Positions 25,931 to 34,999 of a DNA stretch of 64,000 nucleotides are shown here, piece after piece. A program made the translations under genes and the position numbers. Source of the DNA: Lacticaseibacillus absianus (GTDB taxonomy: Bacteria; Bacillota; Bacilli; Lactobacillales; Lactobacillaceae); the NCBI RefSeq assembly GCF_013407595.1, contig NZ_JABEKX010000002.1:868001-932000 (forward strand). Reading direction: 5' to 3'. Below the pieces are notes generated by a model. The model searched no databases. It saw only the letters and a list, made by a program, of their open reading frames with translations, and was not told where the DNA came from. How positions within the stretch are numbered: the first letter of the stretch is position 1; every line of letters starts with the position of its first letter.

Positions 25931-26950
25931 CTACCCCTCCGTGGTCGTCGCTGGTTCGTCTTCGAAGTGGAACGTCTTGTAGCACGAGCACTGGACAAAA
26001 TGGTCCGGTCCCACTTCGTGCATGTGTGGCTCCGCCTCATGTGCGTCGGCTGGGATCCACGGGATCCGTTCAGCAAAACGGCACCCCTTCACCTGCATGT
26101 TCTTCAAAGACGGTACGACCCCTTGGATCACGTGCAGCTCGTCGTCGTCGGAGTCCGCCTGAGGCATCGACCGGAGCAGGCTACGCGTGTACGGGTGCGT
26201 CGGGTGCTCGAAGACATCCTGCGCCGTCCCGAGTTCGACGATCTGACCGGCATACATGACCGCCACGCGGTCGGCTGTTTCGGCCACGACACCGAGGTCG
26301 TGGGTGATCAGGATGATCCCAGAGTGCGTTTCGGTCTGGATGTCGCGCAACAAATCCAGGATCTGCGCCTGGATCGTTACGTCCAGCGCGGTGGTCGGCT
26401 CATCGGCGATGATGATCGGCGGCTTGCAGGCGATCGCGATCGCGATCACGATCCGCTGCCGCATCCCACCAGACAGTTCGTGTGGATACTGACGGAAGAC
26501 CCGCTGGGGGTTCGGGATGCCGACTTGCGCCAGCAGTTCCAGAACACGCGCATCGCGCTCTTCTTTCGACATCTTCGTGTGGTAGACGAGGGTCTCGGCG
26601 ATCTGGTCGCCGATCCGCATCAGCGGGTTCAAAGCCGCCAGCGGATCTTGGAAGATCATACCGATATCGTTACCACGGATCCGGTTGTAGATCGGCTCGT
26701 TCAAGCCGACCAAGTTCAGGTTGTTGTACAAGATATCACCGGTCACCCGCGTGTTGAGCGGATTGTGTAGCCCGATGATACTGGTGGCCAGGGTACTTTT
26801 ACCGGACCCGGACTCCCCCACGATCGCCAAGATTTCATCCTTGCGTAACGTGAGATTGACATCGTCGATCGCATCAAAAAAGTCGTCGCCGACTCGGAAT
26901 GCGGTGTGAAGATGTTGAATATCTAAAAGCAGATCTTCTGGTTTTTCCAC
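25931..26950 (-). CDS. oppD: Oligopeptide ABC transporter ATPase OppD
   Basis: A 339-residue ATPase: Walker A (GESGSGKST), signature LSGGMRQRIVIAIA, Walker B IIADEPTTALD, switch ITHDLGV, then the OppD C-terminal region (PHPYTRSLLRSMP, KGCRFAERIPW) that often carries an iron-sulfur site in relatives. Only a few Cys are seen here (KGCRF, VQCSCYK). The GTG start follows GGGGGAG. It is first gene of oppDFBCA. Confidence 0.94.
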   Translation of the reverse strand: MEKPEDLLLDIQHLHTAFRVGDDFFDAIDDVNLTLRKDEILAIVGESGSGKSTLATSIIGLHNPLNTRVTGDILYNNLNLVGLNEPIYNRIRGNDIGMIFQDPLAALNPLMRIGDQIAETLVYHTKMSKEERDARVLELLAQVGIPNPQRVFRQYPHELSGGMRQRIVIAIAIACKPPIIIADEPTTALDVTIQAQILDLLRDIQTETHSGIILITHDLGVVAETADRVAVMYAGQIVELGTAQDVFEHPTHPYTRSLLRSMPQADSDDDELHVIQGVVPSLKNMQVKGCRFAERIPWIPADAHEAEPHMHEVGPDHFVQCSCYKTFHFEDEPATTTEG

Positions 26951-27036
26951 ATAGACTCCCCCTTTGCTGACTCCGAATCGTGGTGCTGAAACTCGAAGAT
27001 GAGAGCAAGATTAGACTTCAAATGAATTTATGAATC

Positions 27037-27065
27037 ATTATATATAAGACTTTGCCGCTTTGCAA
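27037..27065 (-). promoter_or_regulatory. oppDFBCA promoter
   Basis: On the minus strand, -35 TTGCAA (27060-27065), 17 bp, perfect -10 TATAAT (27037-27042). The remainder of the 26951-27223 gap shows AT-rich TTCAT repeats downstream of the -10 but no operator I can name. Confidence 0.75.
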
Positions 27066-27223
27066 GGCCAACCGCGTCTTCGTAAGCCTTTTCATGCCGC
27101 CGCGGGGTATTTTTCATTTCGGTCCGGGGGGCTCACCGTTCTGTAATCATCGTACAGGGGGCCTAACCTGTCTCGAGATCGCGAACAAGTGTCTGCATTG
27201 ACGCGTTTGGGCCGCCGAACGTC

Positions 27224-27258
27224 AAAAAAACCGCCTGCTCCCAGAGGGATGCAGGCGG
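27224..27258 (-). terminator. acpP terminator
   Basis: An 8-bp GC stem CCGCCTGC (27231-27238 with 27251-27258) followed by seven T on the minus strand. Confidence 0.9.
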
Positions 27259-27271
27259 GCCTGATTGACAG

Positions 27272-27514
27272 TCATTGTTGGTGGTTCAGGACGTACTGAA
27301 CGGCATCGCCGACGGTTTCGATGTGCTCGGCGTCTTCGTCCGGGATCTCCGCCCCGAAAGTGTCCTCGAGTTCGAGCACGAATTCGACCGTATCGATCGA
27401 GTCCGCGTCGAGGTCCTTCTTGAAGCTCAGTTCGTTGGTGATCTTGTCTGCGGGGATCTGGAAGTGATCCTCGATCAGACTGGCGATCTTGCCAAATACT
27501 TCTTGCTCAGTCAT
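27272..27514 (-). CDS. acpP: Acyl carrier protein
   Basis: An 80-residue acidic protein with the phosphopantetheine attachment motif DADSIDTVEF (Ser at about 37). The ATG at 27514 (MTEQEVFGK) is preceded by AAGGAGGAG; the in-frame upstream extension is rejected. It carries acyl chains between fatty-acid enzymes and PlsX, whose gene lies directly upstream in the same operon. Confidence 0.95.
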   Translation of the reverse strand: MTEQEVFGKIASLIEDHFQIPADKITNELSFKKDLDADSIDTVEFVLELEDTFGAEIPDEDAEHIETVGDAVQYVLNHQQ

Positions 27515-27585
27515 GACACGGCTCCTCCTTATTTTTTCGACGCCCTCTAGCATACCCGATAGCGCCGAATTTGTCTAGACCGTTC

Positions 27586-28587
27586 CTACTCCGCGCTGCG
27601 GTGCGCGGCGAAGTAGTCCACGCTCTTGGCGACCGTGCCGTTGGCGACCATCGCGGCGACCTGCTTGATCGTGTAGTAGACCGCATCGGCATCCGCCCCA
27701 CCGTGCGCCTTGACGACTGGGGCCTTGAGCCCAAGAAGCACCGCCCCACCATAGCTAGAGACGTCGAAGGTGTCGGCGATTCCGCGGATACTGCCCTTGA
27801 GCAGCAGGCCGCCGAGCTTGCCTTTGACCCCGCTGTCCATGATTGCGTGCTTGACGAGCCGCATGATCGACTTGGCCGTCCCTTCGATCGCCTTCAAGGC
27901 CGCGTTGCCGGTAAAGCCATCAGTGACGACGACATCGGCGACGCCTTGGAGCAGCGCGTCAGATTCCACGTTGCCGACGAACACGATCCCAGGCAGCTCA
28001 CTCAGGAGCTGGTAGGTCTCCTGGTGCAGCGAATCGCCCTTGTTCGGCTCGGTCCCGTTGTTCAACAGAGCAACACGCGGCGACGCCACCCCGCGCAAGT
28101 CCCGGGCGTAAAAGTTGCCCATCACCGCGTACTGCACGAGCTGCGAGGCGCGGTTATCGGCGTTGGCTCCGACATCGAGCATGACGAAGCCGCGCCCGTC
28201 GACGGTCGGCAGCGTTGGCATCAGGCCAGGCCGGTCGATCCCCGGGATCCGGCCGACGATGAACAGGCCTGCTGCCAGTAACGCGCCGGTCGAGCCGAGG
28301 GAGAAGACCGCATCAGCGGCCCCGCTTTTGACCGCCTGGGCCGCTAGCACCATCGAGGCCTGTTTCTTGCGGCGGATCGCGCGAACTGGCTCATCCGTGC
28401 TCTCGATCTTCTCCGTCGTGTGGATCACGGTGATCTGCGCCGGGCTGTGCAGCAACGGGCGGATCTTCGTCTCATCCCCATACAGCAAGAACTCGACATC
28501 GCGCAACTCATCGCGCGCGCGCTCGACTCCTGCGATCACCACTTCGGGGGCGTGGTCGCCACCCATGGCGTCTACGGCAATTTTCAC
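27586..28587 (-). CDS. plsX: Phosphate acyltransferase PlsX
   Basis: A 333-residue enzyme making acyl-phosphate from acyl-ACP, the first step of phosphatidic acid synthesis with PlsY. The start ([17 protein letters not shown]) is the family hallmark. Later motifs include [28 protein letters not shown] and the C-terminal [11 protein letters not shown] at 28587 follows AAAGGAG. It precedes acpP by about 70 nt. Confidence 0.95.
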   Translation of the reverse strand: MKIAVDAMGGDHAPEVVIAGVERARDELRDVEFLLYGDETKIRPLLHSPAQITVIHTTEKIESTDEPVRAIRRKKQASMVLAAQAVKSGAADAVFSLGSTGALLAAGLFIVGRIPGIDRPGLMPTLPTVDGRGFVMLDVGANADNRASQLVQYAVMGNFYARDLRGVASPRVALLNNGTEPNKGDSLHQETYQLLSELPGIVFVGNVESDALLQGVADVVVTDGFTGNAALKAIEGTAKSIMRLVKHAIMDSGVKGKLGGLLLKGSIRGIADTFDVSSYGGAVLLGLKAPVVKAHGGADADAVYYTIKQVAAMVANGTVAKSVDYFAAHRSAE

Positions 28588-28661
28588 TTCCAACCACTCC
28601 TTTGTCGTGTGTCTAATAGGTCCACTGTGCGCCAATCCCGACCAAAAAGCAACCGTGACGG

Positions 28662-30695
28662 TCAGTCCAGCCGCCCGACCTGCCGCTGCATCCGCGCGAG
28701 GTACGCCCGTAGCGGGGCATATTCCGCAGCGTTCAGCGTTGGGTCCGCCTTGAACAAGGCGGCGGCGCTTTGCTGTGCGGCGGTCAGGGTGGCAAAATCG
28801 GCGACCGGGTCGCCGACCTTGAAGGCCGGCAGGCCACTTTGCTTATCGCCGAAGATATCCCCGGACCCGCGCAGTTCAAGGTCCTTCTCGGCCAGCTTGA
28901 AGCCGTCGGTGGTCGCGACCATCGTTTCCATCCGCTCGACGCCAGTATCGTTTTTGGGGTCTGCGATCAGGATGCAGTAGGCGGCGGCCTGGCCGCGCCC
29001 GACGCGGCCGCGCAGTTGGTGCAGCTGCGCCAGGCCGAAGCGGTCTGCATCGTAGATCATCATCACCGTCGCATTAGGCACGTCGACGCCGACTTCGACG
29101 ACAGTGGTCGAGACCAGCAGCTGCACCTCGTTGGCGCTGAAGGCGCGCATGATCGCCTCTTTGTCGTCCGACTTCATCTGTCCGTGCAGAAGTGCCACGT
29201 GCCACTGGGGAAACGCCTGCGAGAGATCAGTGAACAGTTGCGCCGCGTTTTGCAGGTCGATCTTCTCGGACTCAGCGATCAGCGGGGTGATCGCAAACAC
29301 CTGGTGCCCCGCCGACAGTTCCTGTTGCACCCGGGTCATCGCCGAGCGAAGCTGGTTCTTGCGCACCCAAGTGGTCGTGATCGGCTGGCGGCCGGCCGGC
29401 AGCTCGGTGATACTGGAGACATCCATCTCCCCGTAGGCCGTGATCGCCAGCGTCCGGGGGATCGGCGTCGCGGTCATCGCCAGCAGGTCGGGCTTGAGCC
29501 CTTTTTCCTGCAAGATCCGGCGCTGGTTGACCCCGAAGCGGTGCTGTTCGTCGATCACGACGAGCCCGAGGTTCGCGTAGTCGACCGCCGTCTGGATCAG
29601 CGCGTGGGTCCCGATCACGAGATCGATCTCGCCGCTGCGCAGGCCGTCAAGGATCGGCCGGCGCGCCTTGGCGGTCGTCGACCCGGTCAAAAGCGCCAGC
29701 TTGACGGGGAATTCCGCGAATAGCTTGGTCAGCTTCGCGAAGTGCTGCTCAGCCAACACTTCCGTTGGGACCATCAATGCAGCCTGATAGCGCGCCGTGA
29801 CTGCCGCGTACATCGCGATCGCCGCGACAACCGTCTTACCCGAGCCAACATCCCCTTGCAGCAGTCGGTTCATGTGCCGCGGCGCGCGCAGGTCCGCGCA
29901 GATCTCGTTGACCACCTGCTTTTGCGCCCCAGTCAGCGCAAATGGCAGGGTCTGGATCAAGGCCCGCAGCGCCTGGTTGTCGTATGGGATCGCCAGGCCG
30001 TTGGCGGCCTGCTGATTGTCCGCACGCAGCGACTGAATCTGGCATTCGAACAGGAAGAACTCACGGAAGATCGCGGACCGCCGCGCGGCCTGGGCCTCCT
30101 GCAGGGAGTCGGGAAAGTGCATGCCGTGCACGATCTGGGCGTCACTCAGCAGACGGAACCGCTGCCGCAACGCCTGGGGGACGACGTTGCCGATCTCCGC
30201 TGACGCCTGCGCGTAGGCCGTCTGGACCAGCTCGACCAGCGTGCTCTGGCGGACGTGTTTGTTCGTCGGGTAGATCCCCGCCAGCGATGGCGCCGCTTCA
30301 GTCTGCGTCGCCAGCACCTTCATCCCTGTCATCGTGTGCCGCTTGGCGTCCCACTTGCCGTAGACTGCGGCGGCCATGCCCTCTTCGAACTTGTCTTTGA
30401 GCCACGGCTGGTTGAAAAAAGTGACCAGCACCACGGCATGGTCGACCTGCAGCTTGACGTTCAGCCGCGTCTTGCGCGCCCCGACGCGGGTGACGATCGG
30501 CGGGGCGACGATCACCCCTTTGAGCGTGATCTTCTCTTGATCGGCCGCTTCCGCCAGATCCTTGACCTGCAGATCATCGTAGCGAAACGGGAAGTAGAAC
30601 AACAGGTCTCCGATCGTCTCGAGGCCCAGCGTCGCCAGCTGCTCGGCGCGCTTCGGTCCGACGCCCGGGAGCGCCGTCAATGGGTCGGCTAGCAT
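28662..30695 (-). CDS. recG: ATP-dependent DNA helicase RecG
   Basis: A 677-residue branch-migration helicase for stalled forks and recombination intermediates. It has an N-terminal helix-hairpin ([20 protein letters not shown]), an OB-fold wedge domain (about 55-150), then SF2 motor domains: Walker [16 protein letters not shown] box, TATPIPRTL, and the RecG-specific QLRGRVGRG. Length and order are normal. The ATG has AAAGGAGGGG upstream. Confidence 0.96.
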   Translation of the reverse strand: MLADPLTALPGVGPKRAEQLATLGLETIGDLLFYFPFRYDDLQVKDLAEAADQEKITLKGVIVAPPIVTRVGARKTRLNVKLQVDHAVVLVTFFNQPWLKDKFEEGMAAAVYGKWDAKRHTMTGMKVLATQTEAAPSLAGIYPTNKHVRQSTLVELVQTAYAQASAEIGNVVPQALRQRFRLLSDAQIVHGMHFPDSLQEAQAARRSAIFREFFLFECQIQSLRADNQQAANGLAIPYDNQALRALIQTLPFALTGAQKQVVNEICADLRAPRHMNRLLQGDVGSGKTVVAAIAMYAAVTARYQAALMVPTEVLAEQHFAKLTKLFAEFPVKLALLTGSTTAKARRPILDGLRSGEIDLVIGTHALIQTAVDYANLGLVVIDEQHRFGVNQRRILQEKGLKPDLLAMTATPIPRTLAITAYGEMDVSSITELPAGRQPITTTWVRKNQLRSAMTRVQQELSAGHQVFAITPLIAESEKIDLQNAAQLFTDLSQAFPQWHVALLHGQMKSDDKEAIMRAFSANEVQLLVSTTVVEVGVDVPNATVMMIYDADRFGLAQLHQLRGRVGRGQAAAYCILIADPKNDTGVERMETMVATTDGFKLAEKDLELRGSGDIFGDKQSGLPAFKVGDPVADFATLTAAQQSAAALFKADPTLNAAEYAPLRAYLARMQRQVGRLD

Positions 30696-30734
30696 CCCGC
30701 CCCTCCTTTCTCAGTTGTGACTATACTATAGTAG

Positions 30735-30773
30735 AAAAAGCAAAGGGCCGGAAACCACCAGCTTCCAGCCCTT
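30735..30773 (-). terminator. fakA terminator
   Basis: An 11-bp stem with one wobble (30743-30753 with 30763-30773) and a TTTTT run on the minus strand, just after the fakA stop. Confidence 0.8.
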
Positions 30774-30777
30774 GCGC

Positions 30778-32445
30778 TTATTCAACGGAGACCAAGTACG
30801 GATACACTGGCTGGTCGCCGGTGTGGATCTCCACCTCCACGTCCGGGTTGGCCGCCGTGACCGCCGCCGAGATCGCCTCAGCTTCTGCCGACGTGCCGTC
30901 CTGCCCAACGATCAGCGTGATGATCTCAGCGTCCTCATCGAGCATCGTGTCGATCATCTCGATGGTTGCCTGCGTGCGATCGGCGATCGAGACCTTGATC
31001 TTGTTGTCGATGATGCCCATCCAATCGTCCTTGTGGATCTCGAGCCCGTCGATCGTCGTGTCCCGGATCGCCTGGGTGACCGCGCCAGAGACCACGTTCG
31101 CCAGCTCGGCGGTCATCGCCTCGGCGTTGTCGGCCAAGGTTCCTTCCGGATTGAAGCCGAGCATTGCCGTCAACCCCTGGTTGATCGTGCGCGAGCGGAC
31201 CAACGCCACGTCGACGGTCGCGGCCTTCGCCGCCTCCTCTGCCGCCATGAAGATGTTGCTGTTGTTAGGCAACACAAGCACGTTTTTGGCGTGCGCGGCA
31301 GTGATCGCCTCGAGGATGTCATTGGTGCTCGGGTTCATCGTCTGCCCGCCGTTCAAGACGTAAGCGACGCCCAGGCTCTTGTACAGCTCGCCCAGCCCAG
31401 CCCCGGCCGCGATGGCGACCACGGCGATCTCAGCTAGCGGCTGCGGCTGTGCGGCCTGTTGCTCCTCACGCTCAATGATCGACTCATGCTGTAGCCGCAT
31501 GTTGTCGACCTTGATCTTCTCCAGCGTGCCGAACTGCTGCCCGTACTTGAAGACCGTGCCCGGGTGCTCCGTGTGGACATGGACCTTGACCACCTCATCA
31601 TCGGCGACGACCAGTGTCGAATCGCCGAGCTTGTTCAGGTAGGTGCGGAAGGTCTCGTAGTCGAACGGCTTCGGGTCCGCCCCTTCTCCCAGGTTGACCA
31701 TCATCTCCGTGCAGTAGCCGTACACGATATCATCCGGGTTCAGCTGCGTCTGTGCGCCTTGGTGGTGCGTGGCGTTGACCATCTCACCCATCTCGGTCTC
31801 ATCCGGCACATAGGCATCGTCGCTGGTCTCCCCGCTCAGCCCTTCCCGGAAGCCCTCGTAGATGAAGACGAGGCCCTGGCCACCGGAGTCGACCACGCCG
31901 ACTTCCTTGAGCACCGGCAGCAAGTCTGGCGTCTTCGCCAGCGCACGCTTGGCCGCCTTGACCACCGCAGTCATCACCTCGACGGCGTCATCGGTCGTCG
32001 CGGCCGCCTTGAGGCCCGCCTTGGCGCCTTCACGGGCCACCGTCAGGATCGTGCCTTCGACCGGCTTCATCACCGCTTTGTAGGCCGTCTCGACGCCGCC
32101 AGCGAAGGCGTCGGCGAGGTCTTGTGCAGACAGCGTCGACTTCTTCTCAACGCTCTTGGCAAACCCGCGGAACAGCTGGCTGGAGATCACGCCGGAGTTC
32201 CCCCGTGCGCCCATCAGCAAGCCCTTGCCTAGGTGCTTGGCCAGTTCCCCGACATGGTCGCTGTCACTTTCGAGCACCGCCTTGGCCCCGGTCTGGAACG
32301 TCAGGTTCATGTTCGTCCCGGTATCGCCATCTGGCACGGGAAAAACGTTCAAAGAGTTGACAAACTCTGCATTTTTCTTGATGCGGTGTGCCGCGACACG
32401 GATCATGTCTTGGAACTTCGCCGCGTTGATTTCGGTTACTTCCAC
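30778..32445 (-). CDS. fakA: Fatty acid kinase catalytic subunit FakA (YloV, DAK2 domain)
   Basis: A 555-residue protein. The N-terminal DAK2 kinase domain has the nucleotide/metal motif FPVPDGDTGTNMNLT (about 34-48) and GARGNSGVISSQLFRG. A middle domain follows, then a C-terminal DegV-like/EDD-type domain. It phosphorylates fatty acids bound to FakB proteins (not in this window), feeding PlsX/PlsY. I chose the GTG at 32445 (MEVTEINAAKFQ), which follows GGAGG; the apparent earlier TTG lies upstream of that site. It is cotranscribed with the Asp23-type gene. Confidence 0.93.
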   Translation of the reverse strand: MEVTEINAAKFQDMIRVAAHRIKKNAEFVNSLNVFPVPDGDTGTNMNLTFQTGAKAVLESDSDHVGELAKHLGKGLLMGARGNSGVISSQLFRGFAKSVEKKSTLSAQDLADAFAGGVETAYKAVMKPVEGTILTVAREGAKAGLKAAATTDDAVEVMTAVVKAAKRALAKTPDLLPVLKEVGVVDSGGQGLVFIYEGFREGLSGETSDDAYVPDETEMGEMVNATHHQGAQTQLNPDDIVYGYCTEMMVNLGEGADPKPFDYETFRTYLNKLGDSTLVVADDEVVKVHVHTEHPGTVFKYGQQFGTLEKIKVDNMRLQHESIIEREEQQAAQPQPLAEIAVVAIAAGAGLGELYKSLGVAYVLNGGQTMNPSTNDILEAITAAHAKNVLVLPNNSNIFMAAEEAAKAATVDVALVRSRTINQGLTAMLGFNPEGTLADNAEAMTAELANVVSGAVTQAIRDTTIDGLEIHKDDWMGIIDNKIKVSIADRTQATIEMIDTMLDEDAEIITLIVGQDGTSAEAEAISAAVTAANPDVEVEIHTGDQPVYPYLVSVE

Positions 32446-32468
32446 TGGGATATTGCCTCCATTGCTCA

Positions 32469-32512
32469 ACTCTCACGTCGCCTGCCACGGTGCCGGCCAG
32501 CGGCGTGAGAGT
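32469..32512 (-). repeat. Intercistronic hairpin between the asp23-type gene and fakA
   Basis: A perfect 9-bp stem ACTCTCACG (32469-32477 with 32504-32512) with inner GC pairing and no T-run. It is probably a stability or attenuation element. Confidence 0.5.
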
Positions 32513-32522
32513 AACTTGTTGA

Positions 32523-32888
32523 CTAGTCTTCGTTTTGGACCCGCACACCTTGGACGATCACGGTCACTTCATTGGCTGTCACGCCCAGCATAGTCTCAAG
32601 GTTGTACTTGACCTTGTCCTGGACGTTGCGGCAGACCTCGGAGATCTTGGTGCCGTAGCCGACGACGATGTTGACCTCGACGTTGACGCCGTTATCCGCC
32701 TGGCGGACAACGACCCCGCGCAGGTAATTCTCGCGCTTCAAAATGTCGTTCAGGTTGTCGCGGATCTGGTTTCTGCTGGCCATGCCAACGATGCCGTAGA
32801 TATCCGTCGCCGCACCGCCGACCACTGTCGCAATGACGTTGTTGGAGATATCGATGATCCCATACTTGGTTTTGATTTTGACCGCCAT
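32523..32888 (-). CDS. yloU: Asp23/Gls24 family protein (YloU)
   Basis: A 121-residue Asp23-type protein (TKYGIIDISNNVIATVVGGAA; later YGTKISEVCRNVQDKV and TVIVQGVRV). The family is envelope-associated and linked to fatty-acid/cell-envelope functions. It always precedes fakA in Firmicutes, as here. The ATG at 32888 follows AGGAGG; upstream codons are excluded. A second paralogue lies at 58310-58750. Confidence 0.93.
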   Translation of the reverse strand: MAVKIKTKYGIIDISNNVIATVVGGAATDIYGIVGMASRNQIRDNLNDILKRENYLRGVVVRQADNGVNVEVNIVVGYGTKISEVCRNVQDKVKYNLETMLGVTANEVTVIVQGVRVQNED

Positions 32889-32949
32889 GTCTTGACCTCC
32901 TATTGACTGGCTCGGCGCCAAACGCGCCAAGCCGCACTACTTAACAACT

Positions 32950-32978
32950 AGTTTAGCATAGGCCGGAATGTTTGGAAA
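32950..32978 (-). promoter_or_regulatory. Promoter of the yloU-fakA operon
   Basis: -35 TTTCCA (32973-32978), 17 bp, -10 TAAACT (32950-32955) on the minus strand. It is divergent from rpmB. Confidence 0.55.
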
Positions 32979-33111
32979 GCGCGCCCCATCCGCTTATCCA
33001 CCCCTGTCAAGTAAAATAACTTGGCAAAACTTCTTGCATTCCCGCTGTGCCTATGATAAGTTAGTTGAGTGAAAAATTCGCAGCTTGCGGATAAGCAAGG
33101 AGGTCCGAGAA

Positions 33112-33297
33112 TTGGCAAAAGACGTAATCACAGGGCGCCACACCGTATTTGGCAACAAGCGTTCCCACGCTTTGAACTCCAGCCGTCGCTCCTGGAAGGC
33201 AAACCTGCAAAAGGTTCGCATCCTCGTGGATGGCAAGCCGAAGCGCGTTTGGGTATCTGCCCGCGCATTGAAATCAGGTAAAGTGACTCGGGTCTAG
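33112..33297 (+). CDS. rpmB: 50S ribosomal protein L28
   Basis: A 61-residue L28 (family start [20 protein letters not shown], closing [11 protein letters not shown]) with TTG as start codon at 33112. AAGGAGG lies 8 bases upstream and the next codons match the family's second residue onward. No ATG fits in this frame near the conserved N-terminus. It is divergent from yloU-fakA, the usual arrangement. Confidence 0.95.
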   Translation: MAKDVITGRHTVFGNKRSHALNSSRRSWKANLQKVRILVDGKPKRVWVSARALKSGKVTRV

Positions 33298-33313
33298 TCC
33301 CGAGCTAAAGATC

Positions 33314-33345
33314 AGCCCCTCACCAGCCGGTGAGGGGCTTTTTTT
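33314..33345 (+). terminator. rpmB terminator
   Basis: A perfect 11-bp stem AGCCCCTCACC (33314-33324 with 33329-33339) with an AGCC loop and a T-run. Confidence 0.92.
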
Positions 33346-33443
33346 GATGTGACGGCCCCAAAGGCTGGCGCTGCCCTGCGCACTCGGCGCCATGCGTCTC
33401 AACCCTGGTCGCGCGGCAATAGGCCCCCCTCAGCCCGCAGCGC

Positions 33444-34349
33444 TCACTCGACGTCGCGCGGCAGTGGAAGCCAGCCGACGAGTTGCTTCAACGCCCGGGT
33501 GACCACCGCCGCCAGTCCGAGCTGACGCGCCGGTAGCGCCTGCGGGACCGCACTGGCCTGTGGCCGATACGGGACCGCCGCCACGTGGTGCGGTGAACGC
33601 GCCGGCGCCACCCCGGCCCATGGGTTCAGCGGGGTGTACGTAACGATCACCGGATCAGCCGGGTCGGCCGGGACGCGTAGCGGCTCGATTACACGGGTGT
33701 AGCCGGCATACTCCGGGTAGTCAGCGATCGGCTGGCCCTGCAGCCCGTAGACCTGCTGGCCCTCGACCAGGCTCTGCCCGCTTTCATCCATCGGGTACAT
33801 CGTGTACGCCAACACCCGAGGCAGGTACGTGACCGTGATGAAGCGGTGGACCGGTCGCGTGAACCCCGGGGCAAGCGGCAGCGCGGCGACGTTGCGATCC
33901 GCGACGAAGCCCGTGACCCCCGGCGCGACCAAGGCGGGAAAATCCCCCATCGGCGCAAACCCGATGATCCGATCGCGTCCGACCTTGCCGGCTAGCACCT
34001 GCACCGTGACCTTCTGGACGATCGGCGCGGGTGTCTGCGCGCCGGCGCCCATGAACGTGATCGTGCGTGTGACCGTGATCGTCCGCGCCGTCGCCTCCGG
34101 CATCACCACGAGTCGTCCAGCGGTGTAATGTGCTTGGCTGAGGTCGAGCGCCGGGTTCGCCAGTTGAAGCATCAGCTTCCCTTGCGCCGTCAACGTGATC
34201 GCATGGCTGCCGACCGTCAGGGGACCGTCGATCGCAAAATCGGCCGGTGCCCAGACCGGTGCGGTCAGGCCCGTCGTCATCACCACCGGAAAGACCGCCG
34301 GTGGCACTTCACCAGCCATCAACGGGTGTGTCCCGATCTTGATCTCCAT
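33444..34349 (-). CDS. Leaderless protein built of mucus-adhesin domains (MBG / Mub B2 / MucBP-like)
   Basis: A 301-residue protein I read as three extracellular-adhesin modules. An MBG-like unit covers residues 1-84 (GSHAITLTAQGKLMLQLANP). A Mub B2-like unit covers about 88-176 (TVTRTITF, the IVQKVTV strand, GDFPALVAPGVTGFVADRNV, ending ITVTY). A MucBP-like unit covers about 178-240 (GLQGQPIADYPEYAGYT, ending VIVTYTP). Oddly there is no signal peptide, no membrane segment and no clear LPXTG; LPARQ (272-276) is at most a relic. GGAGG precedes the ATG and the gene starts 12 nt after the membrane-protein gene upstream, so it is expressed in an operon. It may be a detached adhesin fragment or use a non-classical export route. 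Domain calls are by eye. Confidence 0.6.
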   Translation of the reverse strand: MEIKIGTHPLMAGEVPPAVFPVVMTTGLTAPVWAPADFAIDGPLTVGSHAITLTAQGKLMLQLANPALDLSQAHYTAGRLVVMPEATARTITVTRTITFMGAGAQTPAPIVQKVTVQVLAGKVGRDRIIGFAPMGDFPALVAPGVTGFVADRNVAALPLAPGFTRPVHRFITVTYLPRVLAYTMYPMDESGQSLVEGQQVYGLQGQPIADYPEYAGYTRVIEPLRVPADPADPVIVTYTPLNPWAGVAPARSPHHVAAVPYRPQASAVPQALPARQLGLAAVVTRALKQLVGWLPLPRDVE

Positions 34350-34361
34350 TGCCTGCCCTCC

Positions 34362-34868
34362 TCACTTCACCCGCTCGAACGTCGACCCGGGATAGACCCA
34401 AAACTCGTACTGCTGCGTCAGCTGGCCGGCGCGCTTCACGAAGCCGCCGATCCGCTGGACCGTTACCCCGCCCTTGCCCGTCGTGGTCCCAACGGCCTGA
34501 AAAACGACCAGACCCTTGTGCTTGAGTTCCTTGGGGTGTGCGGCGTAGTAATGGTCGACCAGGCGGACCGCATCGTCTCGCGTGGGCCGCTGACCGCTCG
34601 CCGAGTGCACCTTAGGCGCCTGGCGCGGGACCGTGGCCGCCGGCGTCGTGGCGGCAGGATGAAGCTGACCGAGCGCAACGGTCCCGATCAAGGCGGCCCC
34701 GCCGATGATCAGCAGCGCCCGCGCCGCAAAGATCGCCTGGATCAACTGCCGCTGCTGCGTGCGCCCCTGGCTGTGGCGCACCACGAAGACATAGCGCCAG
34801 ATGAAGCCGATCAGCGTTGCCCCAAGCGCCACACTTAGGCCCCAGATCAAAAACCGCTGTCCTGCCAT
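34362..34868 (-). CDS. Two-TM membrane protein with extracellular YEFWVYPG domain (paralogue 1)
   Basis: A 168-residue protein: TM1 about 6-28, a short basic loop, TM2 about 48-68, a Pro/Ala/Thr linker, then a C-terminal domain (about 98-168) containing QRIGGFVKRAGQLTQQYEFW and VYPG. By the positive-inside rule the domain faces outside. The same architecture and motif recur in the 37225-37845 gene, on the other side of the LPQTG protein gene. I do not recognise a named family. GGAGG precedes the ATG. It is transcribed with the adhesin-domain gene downstream. Confidence 0.7.
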   Translation of the reverse strand: MAGQRFLIWGLSVALGATLIGFIWRYVFVVRHSQGRTQQRQLIQAIFAARALLIIGGAALIGTVALGQLHPAATTPAATVPRQAPKVHSASGQRPTRDDAVRLVDHYYAAHPKELKHKGLVVFQAVGTTTGKGGVTVQRIGGFVKRAGQLTQQYEFWVYPGSTFERVK

Positions 34869-34891
34869 TTCCCCACCTCCGTCTAGTTACC

Positions 34892-34897
34892 ATTATA
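34892..34897 (-). promoter_or_regulatory. -10 element for the 34868/34349 operon
   Basis: A perfect TATAAT on the minus strand about 25 nt before the start codon. No good -35 was found. Confidence 0.45.
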
Positions 34898-34951
34898 CAT
34901 GGCCACACCCCGCCGTGGGACCCAAAACCGCGGGCCCGTCGCCAAGGACGC

Positions 34952-34978
34952 AAAAAGACCCCGCTACGCGGGGTCTTT
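34952..34978. terminator. Bidirectional terminator after the LPQTG protein gene
   Basis: A perfect 11-bp stem AAAGACCCCGC (34954-34964 with 34968-34978) with T on the minus-strand side. Confidence 0.88.
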
Positions 34979-34999
34979 GAGTGGTGTGCGCAGACTAAC

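Noticed and set aside
27000-27066. CodY box at the opp promoter
   Set aside because: TTCAT repeats are present but no sequence close to AATTTTCWGAAAATT.
33069-33281. Alternative 70-codon frame overlapping rpmB
   Set aside because: It is a different frame from the L28 sequence, which is unmistakable; no ribosome-binding site.
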